This document shows, piece by piece, positions 37,845 to 49,708 of a stretch of DNA of 64,000 nt. Origin of the DNA: Sarcomyxa edulis (taxonomy: Eukaryota > Basidiomycota > Agaricomycetes > Agaricales > Mycenaceae); contig QUOL01000004.1 of the NCBI GenBank assembly GCA_009761415.1, positions 992,001-1,056,000 of the forward strand. Reading direction: 5' to 3'. Under the pieces are notes generated by a model that worked only from the letters and a program-made list of their open reading frames with translations, did not search any database and was not told the origin of the DNA. Every line of letters begins with the position of its first letter. The first letter of the stretch is position 1. Made by a program: the position numbers and the translations under genes.

Positions 37845-39607
37845 ATGTCGGCAGCTCAGGCAAACCTCGCCTTGCCGAGATCCATCCTCGACACTGACTT
37901 ATACAAGGTGCATGCAGATCTTGCCGATTGATAGGTATATACCTAACACCCGTTCTCCAGTTATCTATGCAGCAAGCCGTATTGCACCATTTTCCCGAGT
38001 CACAGGCAACTTATCGCTTTACCCATCGCGACGAGAACGTATTCTTTTCACGGCAGTGCATAGAGCAGTTCCGAACCACCATTTCTCGTTAGTCCTACAC
38101 GTTCACTCAGATATTGACACTTTTGAGAAGCATTGCAATTAGACTTTGCCGATTTAGCCTTGACGGACTCGGAATATCAATGGCTGGAGAAGACATGTCC
38201 CTATCTTAAGCCTTCTTACCTTGACTATCTTGCAAAGTATCGTTTTAAGCCCGAACAAGTTCGAATCACCTTTGTACCAGTCTCAAAGGATGGCAAGTAC
38301 GGCAACGTCGAAATCGAGGCGACAGGACCTTGGATAGAGACCATCTTCTGGGAGGTGCCGCTCATGGCTTGTCTCAGTGAGACGTACTTTCAACTGGTTG
38401 ACACTGACTGGAATTACGAAAATCAAGCTGGTGAGCAGGCCCGTCAATACAATGATGTTAGCGCTAATCCGTGGATCATCAAAGAGATCGCGTATTCCAA
38501 GGGTCGCAAACTCTTAGAAGCTGACTGCAGTGTCAGTGAATTTGGGACGCGTCGAAGAAGGTCTTTTCAGATCCAAGATCTCGTCGTCGAGACTCTGGTT
38601 CGCGCCGCAAATGATTTCCCTGACAAGGGAAAGTTGTCCGGTACAAGCAATGTGGGGGGCATTCCCACTAGCACCGCAGTCTAAACTTAAACCGTCTTTG
38701 TAAGGTCCATCTCGCGCATAAGCATAATATCACACCTGTTGGGACAATTGCGCAGTACGCCCCTCTTTGTTCCCTGACATCTATGCCACTCACCCACCGT
38801 ATATGATACCCATCATTCAGTGAATGGTTCATGGGCGTCAGCATATCGTTTTATTGGCTCAGAACGTCGTTACTCAACCCTCATCCTATAGATTGCGGCA
38901 CTGAAAGGCTATGAACATGCAAATTCTCTCGCGTTGGACCTATGGGAAGACGTGTATCCTGATGCACTTCTGATAGCTTTGACCGACACCTTTTCGAGTC
39001 AAGCGTTTTTCAAGGCATGTAGACCAAACTCGGTGCCGAAGCATCTAACTAATCAGTCTGCAGGATTTTGCATCCGATGTAGGGCGAGCGCGTCGTTGGA
39101 CAGGCCTCCGTCAGGACTCGGGCGACCCTTTCGCTTTCGGCCCGCTCGTCAAAGAGATTTATGAGTCCCTAGGAATTGATTACCGTCAAAAGATCCTGGT
39201 CTACTCTGACTCTCTGGACTTGGATAAGGTTCTCGCATTAAAGGCTCAATGTGATCGATTAGGCCTTACTCGTGCGTACAAGCAGCTCTATCGCTATTGT
39301 GATCTCTTACTAATCTCGTTCAATGCAACTTCAGCGTCTTTTGGTATCGGCACATATCTAACGAACGACTTCAACACCGCATCTGACGGTGCCAAAAAGA
39401 GCAAAGCTCTGAATATGGTTATAAAGATCGCATCGGTCGATAGCAAGCCATGCGTCAAGATCAGTGATGATTTAAAGAAGGCAAGTGCTGATCTGTAATC
39501 TGACAAGCTCATCCTGACTGCCAAAACTTTCGTTCATCCTTCCTTAGAACACCGGAGATCTGGCGACTGTTGAACACGTCAAAAAGATTTTTGGATTGTT
39601 ATTGTAA
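37845..39607 (+). CDS. NPT1: Nicotinate phosphoribosyltransferase
   Basis: Converts nicotinate and PRPP to nicotinate mononucleotide, first step of the Preiss-Handler NAD salvage route. Exons begin 37845-37907 (MSAAQANLALPRSILDTDLY), 37961-38087 (LSMQQAVLHHFPESQATYRF), 38143 onward, and several more to 39607. Motifs: TDLYKLSMQQ, ATYRFTHRDE, GPWIETIFWEVPLMACLSE, SEFGTRRRRS (catalytic region), KLSGTSNVHLAHKHNITPVG, GIAALKGYEHANSLALDLWE, LTDTFSSQAFF, GLRQDSGDP, PSFGIGTYLTNDF, ending VEHVKKIFGLL. Two introns have GC donors: 39015-39063 and 39481-39547. A 54-nt in-frame candidate intron (38432-38485) inside exon 3 could give two isoforms. It converges on the GH79 gene, 63 bp apart. Confidence 0.94.
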
Positions 39608-39670
39608 GGATTGTATACTGATAGAATCAGAGCGACAGACTGGGACATTGCAGTATGTAGTTGTATATGT

Positions 39671-41799
39671 TCACGTGAAACTCAGGAGAACAACTTCGGT
39701 AGCCTGGATATCGAATCCACCTCCGACCGCAGAGTTCACAATGGACGGCGTCCCGCTCGGTCTTGCATCACTTGTTTCGTATGTCTGTCCGCCCCATTTT
39801 AGACCAGACGCATCATCAGCATGCCTTGTGAAAAGCGTTCAGTGACGTGTCTTCGACAGCGAGTACACATCAGCTCACCCGATAGCCAACCTCTTCACCG
39901 CCATATCTGTCGGTTTAAGTCCATTTCCAATGAAATCCAGATCGATATGGATGCTGGTTCTATTTGTGGCGCCTGTGAGGAATGCTTGTGAATTGATGAT
40001 TACTGCCCGTGCCAGGCGTCCTCCCTCGTAGAATGCGTATCCAGAGATACGAGCATTATCAATGACGAGTTCAACTGCTTGAGTAAAGCCACTAGTACCG
40101 ATGGCTTCTGCGGCAATAATGGCTGCATAATATTGCGGCTGTACATGAGCGGCGAGTGGCGCTGACAGTGGTGTTCCATCCAAGATCGATCGCGTGAGGG
40201 TGATTGGTTGTATCTATCGAAACTGTCAATGCATAAACCTGGACAAAGTCTCGATATGAAACTTACTAAGTTATATTTATACCCGACACCTATCAGATGT
40301 GATCATCAGAATCGTTAAAATCTCAAGAGTGATACGGCTGGTAGTACCTTCATGGAAGAAGAGCCGCGAAATTCCGATTTGGGACGCAAACAGAGAATAA
40401 TCCAAGGTCCATAAAGCTGCACCTGCAGTATTGCTCACTCCGGGGGCCCCATGGCAAGAATAACTGATGGATACATGTATAACGCACGGTGACTACCTGC
40501 AAATGATACGACATACCTATTGGTTTCTCCCAGAACATACTCCAGCCCGTTCTGATGGGTAGCTGTGATGTCAGGAGTGAATTCGGAGAGATTGCTTCGG
40601 ATAGTCGACTTTGTCATCAAATCCTGAAGTAATCCACCACTTCCGGAACAAAAAGATCCGCTGTAATGATGCTGAGAAATCCTAGTCACCGAGGCGGGTC
40701 ATTTTCAGACATCACTGTTGTACGACACTGAACAGTACACTCACGAAGTGATAAGAGGCCCCGGCTCAGACTGAAGTATGCCCGCGTTGAATATACCTTG
40801 AGGGGAGAAGCCCGTGGTAGTGAGGGAGGACCCTGCGAAAGCTGCACCGATGAATTTGGGCCCGTGTGTCACAGACAAACCTAGCGCAGTAGATACGTTG
40901 GTGGCGAAAGTAATCCATCTTAATACGAGACAATCTGTCAAAATCAGATGTATAATATGACGAAAGTTCGCTCACTCGCTAGTATATTGCGCGACAGTAT
41001 AGCTACTACTCCTCAATCCGTTATTCCTGTACAGATCAGCTTTGGTTCGACCGAATGAGTGAAAGAATGCATTATATTTCAGGAAAACTCGCATACCTTC
41101 GTTTCCTATTTCGAAATAATCCAAGACAATATCTGCGCCTTTGACGGCTGGGGATGCAAAGGCTGCAGAGATCGACTTGGCCTCCAAAAACGCATTCGTC
41201 AAGTTATCTGATCCAAGGTTCAGACCTGGGAAAGGTGAGATTAGAGAGATGGCTGGGTCAAAGGAAGTCAAACACACCCCATATAACATGAGTACCTATA
41301 AAAGTGAATGACTTCGACATGAGTGCACAAGCAAACTTCAATTGGAGCCTTACCAGGAGGGAGATGTGAGGCAAGCAGATAGTAGCTATTGCCAACTGTT
41401 ATATTGGTTGCTTCCGGATACGGTACGGTACTGGTTACAGCTGGAAATACCGCAGTGGAGAACTAGGACCATCCTTCAGGACGACACAAAACTTGGACAG
41501 CAAACACTTACCTGAACATTCGCGTCGAAGGCAGTGTGGTCTTCGGAGTCGGCGCCTATCCTAATGTGAGGTGGCTCTCCGCTAAGTATTTTCAGGTTGT
41601 CAAGAGCATTGTAGAAGAACTGGTTGTCCGATGTTGTTCCAGCCCAATCTGTCCATCTATCTTGTTCGATTGAGAGAGATATCAAGGAGGGTGACAAGGT
41701 CGGAGCTCCAGACGGTGGAGAGAGCGCGATGGGTACATTGAGGGCAGAAACAGATGCAATGAATGCAATAAATGCGGAAAGATAGACCGTCGAGCTCAT
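39671..41799 (-). CDS. GH79 family glycosidase (beta-glucuronidase-like), secreted
   Basis: Secreted retaining glycosidase expected to release glucuronic acid, e.g. from arabinogalactan or similar glycans. Start 41799 with signal peptide MSSTVYLSAFIAFIASVSA. Motifs: SIEQDRWTDWAGTTSDNQFF, PPHIRIGADSEDHTAFDANV, PYPEATNITVGNSYYLLASH, acid/base Glu in DYFEIGNEADLYRNNG (spliced), YTVAQYTSE, nucleophile Glu in YVLGETN, then CHGAPGVSNTAGAALWTLDY and SLFASQIGISRLFFHEG. The C-terminal beta domain has YYAAIIAAEAIGTSG and a last exon (39824-39671) reading HADDASGLKWGGQTYETSD. Roughly ten introns. The FEIGNE/LGETN pair is characteristic of GH79 in Agaricomycetes. Substrate (glucuronide versus 4-O-methyl) cannot be read from sequence. 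Confidence 0.93.
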
Positions 41800-42723
41800 G
41801 GTAGGTAATTTAACAACAGTGCTGGTGGCGACCTTTTTGAGGACAGGAAGATTTCAGGGGTGAGATGCCTCGACGCAAGCACGAGATGTTGTAGGTTGCT
41901 AAAACAAGTATGCGAGAAGTCTTGGTCGCATGTCAGAGGACATGTGGACGAGTTGTTCGAACAATAGTAGACACCTTTGACTCGATGGCAGCATAGAGGT
42001 ACGACGGAAGACGACTAAAATAGTCTCGCGAGTCAGCAAACTTCATAGATAGGATCTGATCCCGTGCTCACAATATTATCAGAATAGGAATGCACGACGT
42101 ATTAAGTATTCCAGGCAGAACTGTCTGACTCGAAGGCAGGTGATGATATCGCCTAAACATGTCCAGAAGGTTATCACGATGAGAAGGTGGGTTCCAAGCC
42201 TGATCGATGTGTCGTGGAAAGTTCTTATGTCTCCACGAAGTCTTGATGATAGATATTCAGGATGAGAAGTAAGGAACGTACTCAATGGCCAGCAGATAGC
42301 ATTGATGTGGCGGACGCGACCCGGGAAACGGATGCACATACATACTGTACTTTCGTAAAGCCCGACGAATTCGGTAGTGCGAACGGCAAGATCAGTATTG
42401 GATTCCTTGCCAGGTGGATCCATTGGCTCCAACCAAGTGAGAGAGTGATAGACGAGCTGTAAAAGGCTCCCTAAAGTCCGAGAAAAGACAGGATCGTTCA
42501 TAGTATACACGCCACGGAAATCAAAAAATTTACCTGGATGCGAGGCATGCGGATACAAGATGCACAGACGTGGATGCTATATCGATTGCATACCGTATAG
42601 TACATGGAACCAGTAGATGTCAGTGGCTGCTAAGTTGTAGTAGGAGAAATGCCACCCAGTGTGACTTTGGCCGCGGCGTTACAGCCCGTTGGAGGTCCCG
42701 ATCATACTTTGCCACATACTGTA
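41800..42723. other. Divergent intergenic region GH79 / ZNF830-like
   Basis: About 920 bp. Contains the GH79 promoter and the ZNF830-like promoter. A 159-codon minus-strand frame (42558-42079) is open but shows no recognisable domain; a GTACGT donor-like site occurs within it, so a small spliced gene is possible but not supported. Confidence 0.4.
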
Positions 42724-43539
42724 ATGGCAGACGTTCGTGCCCTCCTCAAAGCCAAACGACAGGAAGCCCGCATCACTCACCCGCTTGCTTTCTATACAAA
42801 GACTGGACAACTCAGATGCTCAGCTTGCGGCACTCTCGTCTCAGCTTGGGAAGGACATCTGGGCAGTAAAATCCATCGAACAACTGTAGCGCGTCTCAGG
42901 GAGGAAGAACGCGCAAAGGAGGCACAGAGGCTTGAAGAAGAACACGAGTCCGAACGGACTGTCAGAGGCAAAAGAAAAGCCGAGGGTCAAGACTCTGACT
43001 CTGAGGAGAGCGACGTCAAAAGACGGAGAACCGAATCTCAACCACCACCGACAGATTCATTCCCTGCCGATTTCTTCTCTGATCCCTCTCGTGCAGCAAT
43101 ACCTACATCTGACGACTCTGGGGACGAAGCAGATAACTCAAAAACAACGGCTCTTCCGACAGAGGTGCCGTCGACTCTCGATCTTGAGTGGGAACAATTT
43201 CAGCGGGACGTCGTCAATGCACCTGATCCAAATGCCTTGGATCTTCGCGATACTTACGAACGAGCTACCGTCATGGCAGAGCCGGAATTAGCATCAGAAA
43301 CGCCGGAAGGATTTCCTTCGCAAGAGGTGGAAGCTGGTTCTGCAATTCCTAGTAAAATGGACGAGGAAGAAGCGAGACGGAAGAAAGAACAAGACGATAG
43401 AGAATTGATCATGGATCGTCTCTTTGATGAAGAGCGAGCTCAGGAGGAGGCTGACCTGAAAGTCACTGTCATGAAGGGCAAACTTGAGGCATTGAGAAAG
43501 AGGAGAGAGGCAGCGAGAGCATCCAAGTCGAATTCTTGA
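42724..43539 (+). CDS. Coiled-coil zinc-finger protein, ZNF830/CCDC16-like
   Basis: Nuclear protein of the ZNF830 family, linked in animals to spliceosome association and genome stability. Intronless. I chose the ATG at 42724 (MADVRALLKAKRQEARITHP) because the conserved family start begins there; an in-frame ATG at 42649 would add 25 unrelated residues. A single C2H2 finger, LRCSACGTLVSAWEGHLGSKIHR, at about residues 30-53. Middle part acidic/basic with an NLS-like RGKRKAEG and VKRRRTES. The C-terminus is the conserved helix RELIMDRLFDEERAQEEADL-KVTVMKGKLEALRKRR. Both family hallmarks are present; the biochemical role in fungi is not established. Confidence 0.9.
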   Translation: MADVRALLKAKRQEARITHPLAFYTKTGQLRCSACGTLVSAWEGHLGSKIHRTTVARLREEERAKEAQRLEEEHESERTVRGKRKAEGQDSDSEESDVKRRRTESQPPPTDSFPADFFSDPSRAAIPTSDDSGDEADNSKTTALPTEVPSTLDLEWEQFQRDVVNAPDPNALDLRDTYERATVMAEPELASETPEGFPSQEVEAGSAIPSKMDEEEARRKKEQDDRELIMDRLFDEERAQEEADLKVTVMKGKLEALRKRREAARASKSNS

Positions 43540-44114
43540 GGAAAGGTACGCGAGCATTCCTCCCATTGACCGAGGTCTCGACATTTGATCAACGTCTCGA
43601 CACTAGGGCGTTTCTCGACTTTGCCGTGACACCCTCGGAGGACTATAAACATCTCGCAATGCCTTGATTCTGTCATGTCTTAGGAAAGAATGACAGGCGT
43701 CGTAATATCATACCAAAAGCTTCCCTCTCCTCGCCGGCCAAGCCTCCAAACGGGTCGATCTAATAGCATTTGGCGAGCAGCGTGTCGTAGCTACGCACAC
43801 CACACGAGTCAGGATATCATCATCGAAATGTTGAAACTAGTAGATGAATGTCGACGTAAGCATGCAAACAAACTGCACAAATGTCGATACTGAAGATTTA
43901 CTGGTTGAGTTTTTTTATGTGAGAGTACTTATGTGTATTTCAGATGCGTTGAGTCGCGAATCTGGGTGATACTGGGGTACATGAGATAATCGACGATATC
44001 TTTGTGGTCGAAGAGTGGACGGCTGAGCTCGGCTTCGTGATGTGTTGAAGCGGAGAGTGAAATTGTCCCCGCTGAGGTCGTTTACATTTTACCTCCCAGT
44101 CTCTTCGTCCTCAA
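43540..44114. other. Intergenic, ZNF830-like 3' flank and U1-70K promoter
   Basis: 575 bp without a recognisable gene. A 67-codon plus-strand frame at 43690 has no similarity that I recognise. The region next to 44115 is the U1-70K promoter/5' UTR. Confidence 0.45.
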
Positions 44115-45611
44115 ATGCCTGGAACACATCTTCTTCCACCGAATCTTCTCAAACTCTTCGCACCAAGACCTCCCTTACCTTATGCTCGACCCGTCGACAA
44201 GGATATAGACCGTATCAGGTCCAAACACGTTGATGGAGTTGCCAACATCCTTGCGCAGTTGAAAGAAGCCAATACCGAGACTCTTCTGACCGCTGGCGAA
44301 GGAGATGGCATGGAAGAAGGGGAGGAACCCATATTCACCCATGCGGAAGAGATAAAACGGCAGATCAGGCGAGAAGAGCGGAAGAAAAAGAGAACTGAAG
44401 AATTCAAGGTCGCAAAAGACACTTGTGAGTCGTCTGTTTGCAAACACGCACCTCACAGAACTTATACATAGCCTCCTTGCAGATAAACCTGCTGATGATC
44501 CTGAGGCTATTGGTGACCCTTATAAAACTCTCTTCATTTCACGACTGGTAAAACCCTTTTTTTGTTGTTCCCCTGTTACATGTCACTCACATCTCTACAG
44601 CACAAGAGCGCTACAGAGAGCGATCTCCGGCGGGAATTTGAAGGTTATGGTACAATTGAACGGGTAAGAATAGTTCGCGACAAAAAAGGAAGAAGTCGCG
44701 GTTATGCGTTCGTGGTTTACGAGCGCGAACGAGATATGAAAGGTTCAGATATATTTTCCTTTCACGTCTCATTCCCGTCACTGACACCACCTCTAGCTGC
44801 CTACAAAGAGTCAGATGGTTTACACATCATGGGGAAACGAATTCTCGTTGACGTTGAACGTGGTCGGACTGTACGAGGTTGGAAACCCCGACGTCTGGGC
44901 GGAGGCCTTGGAGGTAGGCCAAAACCTGTCGAAGCACCTATGGTCATAGCCCCCGCAGTGAGAGGAGGGTTTCGAGGTGGATTCGGGGGTGGCGGCCGGG
45001 GCTTCGGAGACAGAGGTGGAGGAGGTTTCCGTGGTCGTGGTGGTTTCAGTGATAGAGGTCGTGGTGGTTTCGGTGGGGATAGGGGAGGTGGTGGGTTCCG
45101 TGGTGGGTTTGGGGGTGGTGACGGTGGGTTCAGAGGCGGCGATGGTGGGTTCAGAGGCGGTGGGGAAGGCGGCGGCTTCAGAGGCGGTGGGGATAGTGGT
45201 TTCAGAGGTGGTGGGGGTGGAGATGGTGGGTTCCGGGGTGGTGGTGGAGGATTCCGAGGACGAGACGACTTTGGTGGAGGTGGAGGTGGAGGATTCAGGT
45301 ACATACTTTCAACACGTTCGCTCCTTGTATCGACTGACCTATCATCTTTGTCTAGGGGTGGTCGTGGCGGAGGTATTGGCTTCAGTGGTGGTGGGGGTTT
45401 CAATGACAGTCATTCCAATGGTAATGGATTTGGCGCGCCTTCGGGTCCTCCTGCTGGCTATGGTGGTCCGGGTGGTCCTCCAAGTGGTGGAGGCTATGGA
45501 CCACCTGGCGGCTTTGGAGCTGGGGGTGGGGGTGGGTATCGCGGCGACCTCAAACGCGAAGGACCTGGCGGCGGATTCGATGATAGGGACGCCAAACGGC
45601 CTCGATATTAA
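44115..45611 (+). CDS. SNP1: U1 snRNP 70 kDa protein with RGG-rich C-terminus
   Basis: Binds stem-loop I of U1 snRNA and bridges to 5' splice-site recognition. Exons 44115-44424, 44483-44547, 44601-44742, 44797-45298, 45356-45611. N-terminus [20 protein letters not shown] matches the U1-70K start. Then helix [37 protein letters not shown] begins the RRM (RNP2 TLFISRL, RNP1 [11 protein letters not shown]), followed by [28 protein letters not shown], near invariant in the family. The remainder (~190 residues) is Gly/Arg/Phe repeats (GGFRGGG, RGGFGG) and ends [10 protein letters not shown]. Animal proteins have an RS/RE/RD-rich tail here instead. The last intron interrupts the repeat region. Confidence 0.95.
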
Positions 45612-47128
45612 CATGCCCATGCGGTTTCACGATACGCGGTACTCTCACTCCCGTTGTTCTCAAAGGTGACTGTATATTGGTTGGGCTAAGTATACCGGTA
45701 TGGTGCGGTGTAAGTGGCGGTGGTTCTCGTTTTTTATTGCCTTCTTTTATTCCCGTTTTCTTGTCTGCGTAAGTATGATTTTCTGCCCTTCACAGGATAC
45801 GAAGGCAAGTATAAACCCGTTTTTTCCCTCTGAACACAGCATCAGACTTGTGAAAACAACCGCTTACGGGCTCCACTGCGTCTACAACTTTTCATAAAAT
45901 TTGTGTTGCTTGTGGTGGTTGTGCGAAACGTACGCGTTGGCGTCGACAGTGCTTCTTTGCTTTGCAATATGAACTTGGAAGCCACTCAAAGCAAATCAGG
46001 CCTAGGTGCAATTACTTACAGCAAGAATATCCTCAACATGAAGGCCACAACCCGGACGCAAAGCAAGCGACATCGCACCGCATTGAAACAAATCGATGGG
46101 ACCGCAAGCCCAAGTACAAAAGTTCAGACATCTGCTGGCGTATACTGACCCCGACAAAGTATTGCCAGCTGCCAGCTATTGATCGCTGAGCCTGACCCAA
46201 ACCTCATGACAACGTGCGGGTCTGCCTCAGCCATCGCTTGTCCATCGCTTATCGACTCTGGCCTTTCGTCCAATCCCAGAGCTAAAAACACTCTAGAGTG
46301 TCCCCGTGCTAGCTCGCTTGATCGGTTGGTCAAACGACGTGGTCGGCCGTCCTGCATTTTCGGGTCATCGAGATTTCCAATTTCCAAGTCTGGATATGTT
46401 GGGCGACGATGATGTTGTGATCCATCAGGGATGTTGTTTTTTGAGACTTCTCTGATGGCCCGCTCACCGTGTAAATCCTTTCTCTTCACCATGGCGACAT
46501 GCGGTCCCGGGTGCGAGTTTTTACAAGTCTGGCCGTTCTCAGGACGACTCGCCAATAGAGGATTAGGTCTCCTTTAATTTTCCACTCACTCCTAATATGC
46601 CCCCGATAATCTCTTCATGATGGGGCATTATTTACATTTGTGCGTAACATCTATATACCCAATCATGTCTTGAAAGTCTTCCTGACTTGCACGCTGAAAG
46701 CACTTGAGAGGATTGTTCTAGTGGAAGAAGTTCCTGGACACAAACCAGCGGACAGGTTTCACGGCACCTCTCCGGGTCCTCCCAAAGATCCTATCTCGCT
46801 CTGCTACCTTAGCGCCAAGTCGACAAAATGATACCACCATTATCGTAGATCCTGTTGCGCGGCTTCGGTTCGAACTCGAAACTAAACAATTCCAACTTCA
46901 TAGTTCACGCAATACCACTCGGTTTTTCTTCAAGATGTCTGAGTTCTCGGGTCTGGTATGTCTCATTCGCGACTTTTATAGACATCGGGAAAGTGAGGAG
47001 CACCTTGAGGTCGACACTGTGTGCAATCGTTCCCTTGCCACCCGTTTGTTGTTCCTAGATCCGATCGAAGTTCGCGGTCAGACCACCACTCCCAAACTGA
47101 AACTTTTCAGAAACCCTTCGTGGCTATC
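45612..47128. other. Long upstream region of the homeodomain gene
   Basis: About 1.5 kb with no convincing gene. A 143-codon minus frame (46555-46124) overlaps plus-strand frames and shows no domain. A long 5' region is common for developmental regulators; it continues into the tandem duplication at 47129. Confidence 0.45.
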
Positions 47129-47549
47129 CATGCGTACTTTTCGGTTTTACACGTCCTATCTAAGCTTCTTCAACCCTCGTCATTCCTTATTTTCTTCCCT
47201 ATTTCTTGCTTAATCCCCACCGTAGCGGTCCTCTCCTTCAGTCTCTCTTTTTTCTCTCCCTCCCTGGAACGGCTGGAACTTATAGCTGCTCCATCCGACA
47301 GCGTCCGGCCCTACCATCCCGACATAGTCATTGCAGTCATGCGTACTTTTCGGTTTTACACGTCCTATCTAAGCTTCTTCAACCCTCGTCATTCCTTATT
47401 TTCTTCCCTATTTCTTGCTTAATCCCCACCGTAGCGGTCCTCTCCTTCAGTCTCTCTTTTTTCTCTCCCTCCCTGGAACGGCTGGAACTTATAGCTGCTC
47501 CATCCGACAGCGTCCGGCCCTACCATCCCGACATAGTCATTGCAGTCAT
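47129..47549. repeat. Perfect 209-bp tandem duplication
   Basis: Two head-to-tail copies, 47129-47337 and 47338-47546 (plus a shared cat), with no difference that I can find. The unit contains ct-rich tracts (ctccttcagtctctcttttt) and tagcggtcc. It lies 100-500 bp upstream of the homeodomain start, i.e. in promoter or 5' UTR. Confidence 0.95.
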
Positions 47550-47661
47550 AGTTCTTGACGCTGGCTGTACTACAGCCTAGTCGTGCTTGGGATTTCCGCG
47601 TAGATCGTGAGTCGATGCGTTCATTCTGCTGACCGTTCTAATGCGCAGAGTAGCCAGAAAC

Positions 47662-49450
47662 ATGACGTCTCGCGAGGATTATGCTATGCTGGACGCACGT
47701 CCTAGGCTTACTTCGTTGCATCTTGATTCTAGCGCTTTCATGCGAGCAGATGCCGATGATTATCCCCCAGATTCTGCCGTCTCTCTATCGCCCAGTTCTA
47801 CTGCTCCCATTGTGTCGCCGATAACCCCTCTGAGACCACATTCTCCTCAGTTGCCAGAAGAGTCGGGGCAGCTCGAGGGTGAGAAAGAGTCAGCGTCTGG
47901 ACCCCGAAGGTCAAAATCGTCTCCGGGATCCAAGTCGGAGAAGGAGAAGCGAAAACGGTCTCGAGTCACCCCCGATCAACTCGTTCATCTCGAGGGGTTT
48001 TTCGCGATCGACCGTAGCCCTACGGCAGCTCGAAGAAGGGAGATTAGTGATTTTTTGGGCATGCAGGAGCGTCAGACTCAAATTTGGTTTCAAAACAGGT
48101 GAGTCATTTATGTACCGGCGGTTCTATTTCAGTTGAAGACTGATTTGGATGAACAGGCGTGCAAAAGCTAAACTGCAAGATGGAAAGCATAAAAGCCGCA
48201 GTAGTAACAAGGCGTCAATACCAGCCTCCCCTCCCGAGCTTGCAGCGGGATTTGAGATCGACCTGCACAATCTGATCCACGAAAATGAACGTGAGCAAAC
48301 TCACATTGTGGATTTTGTCTCGATCCCCTTTTTGAAACTCGATTATCTAGCTGTCACCATCATTCCTTGCACAGACTTGTCTATCGGCACATGGCGACGT
48401 ATCGCAACTACTGTAGGCAAGCATGACCTGGTTGCCTATGTGTGCGACACGAGGCGCTGCTTGACCTGGTTCATACATTCGGCCGGATATGGTTTCAAGA
48501 TGGAAATTCCTTTCGATACCATCTCGGACACTGTCTTCACCAATGCAGCCCCCGGCTCCGGCCTTGCTACGTTTGAGCTTTCGGAGCCGCCTCTGTTTTA
48601 CCTGGAAAACATATCCTCTCCCGCAGCCGATGGGTCCGTTTTGCGTTTTTGGAAACGATGTGCAGATTGGACCGAGGGGCACCAAGCCTCAACCGTCCTA
48701 CGCCACGACCTCATCGGCTCCGCCCCACAGCTAGCACACATCGTGCACGACCTGAAGGCAAATAACCAAGGACCCGACATCGCTCTTCACTCCCCTGTAT
48801 ATCGTTCTGATCAACCTGCCTCTCCTATGGAGCTTCCCCCGCCACCTATGGCTGGTCTAGCGGGCCCCAATTTTCTTAATCAAACCGACGACCACATCCG
48901 TGGCAGGTCCTTGTATCACGGACACACTCGCAAGAGATCGTTTTCCGGCCCTCCAGCCATACACTGTAATTTCTCTTCCGGCGAAAGCGATACCCACTCT
49001 GTCAATAGCGCCTCTTCTACTACATACTCCCGCTCTCCTTATTCCCCCGCACCTCTGGGACACAGCTCGGAATACAGTCCGTCTGATATTTACGACGACT
49101 ATCCTCGGCCTATGCATAATGCTGCGCATTTCGACCCGTACAGGCCTATGACTGTCTCTCACGGCATTGCCCCACGGCCATACTCTGCACAACCGGTGCC
49201 GCGTACATTCTATGAGAATGAACCGCGACTGGTGCAGCCATACCACAACGCAGAAAGCATGCGCCGACACTCCTCTGCAACACTCTCACAGCAATACGGC
49301 GGCCACTACACGCCATCGCCGCCTCTCCTTACCACTCCTTATCATCCTCCCATTCATTCGAACGACCACTTACAGTCACCTATCGCTTCAGGTCTACCGG
49401 GAGTTCCCTACGAGTCAGACGAGGAACTGCATTATCCAGACTCGTCTTGA
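47662..49450 (+). CDS. Homeodomain transcription factor (basidiomycete Hom1/Hom2-type candidate)
   Basis: Nuclear regulator. Exons 47662-48098 and 48157-49450. Start choice: an ATG at 47641 is in frame, but tgctgaccgttctaatgcgcag (47627-47648) looks like a branch site and acceptor of a 5' UTR intron (donor gtgagt near 47607), which favours MTSREDYAML at 47662. Homeodomain at residues ~96-155: KRKRSRVTPDQLVHLEGFFA and the recognition helix ERQTQIWFQNRRAKAK, with the intron cutting the codon for the second Arg of QNRR. Downstream is a conserved-looking block: IPCTDLSIGTWRRIA, LVAYVCDTRRCLTWFIHSAG and PLFYLENI. The rest is Ser/Pro/Tyr-rich. In Schizophyllum, hom1 and hom2 control colony and mushroom development; which, if either, is the orthologue is not decided here. 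Confidence 0.88.
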
Positions 49451-49708
49451 ATGCTATATTGCCTATATAATACCTTATAGTTGGTTGTTTTCTGCATTTC
49501 TATCCATGTTGTCGCACGTCCACTTATTCATCTGTCTCATATTCCTTTGTTCTGATACCATCTGCCTGCACATATCCCCTTCTGTTTTCTACTTTTGTTC
49601 AACACGTATTCTCGGGCCATTCATAGTTGTATCCATCGTAGCATTGAGTTCCACTTAATCACATTAATAGCGTAGCATCTACAGAGGAAGTCGTGCTGGG
49701 CACGCATT

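Noticed and set aside
42079..42558. 159-codon minus frame upstream of GH79
   Set aside because: Open but with no recognised domain, no homologue known to me and no consistent splicing; kept only as a note for the intergenic region.
42649..42723. Upstream ATG for the ZNF830-like protein
   Set aside because: Adds 25 residues that do not fit the conserved family start MADVRALL.
44801..45403. 200-codon minus-strand Pro-rich frame
   Set aside because: Antisense shadow of the Gly-rich RGG tail of U1-70K (GGT/GGA repeats read as Pro).
46124..46555. 143-codon minus frame upstream of the homeodomain gene
   Set aside because: Competing frames on both strands and no family resemblance; likely chance.
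46850..46900. tRNA B-box-like ggttcgaactc
   Set aside because: No A-box at the right distance and no cloverleaf can be drawn.
47021..47580. Overlapping plus-strand frames in the 209-bp duplication, showing a repeated peptide
   Set aside because: The peptide repeat merely reflects the DNA duplication; the frames are Ser/Phe/Leu-rich from pyrimidine tracts and lack a gene context.
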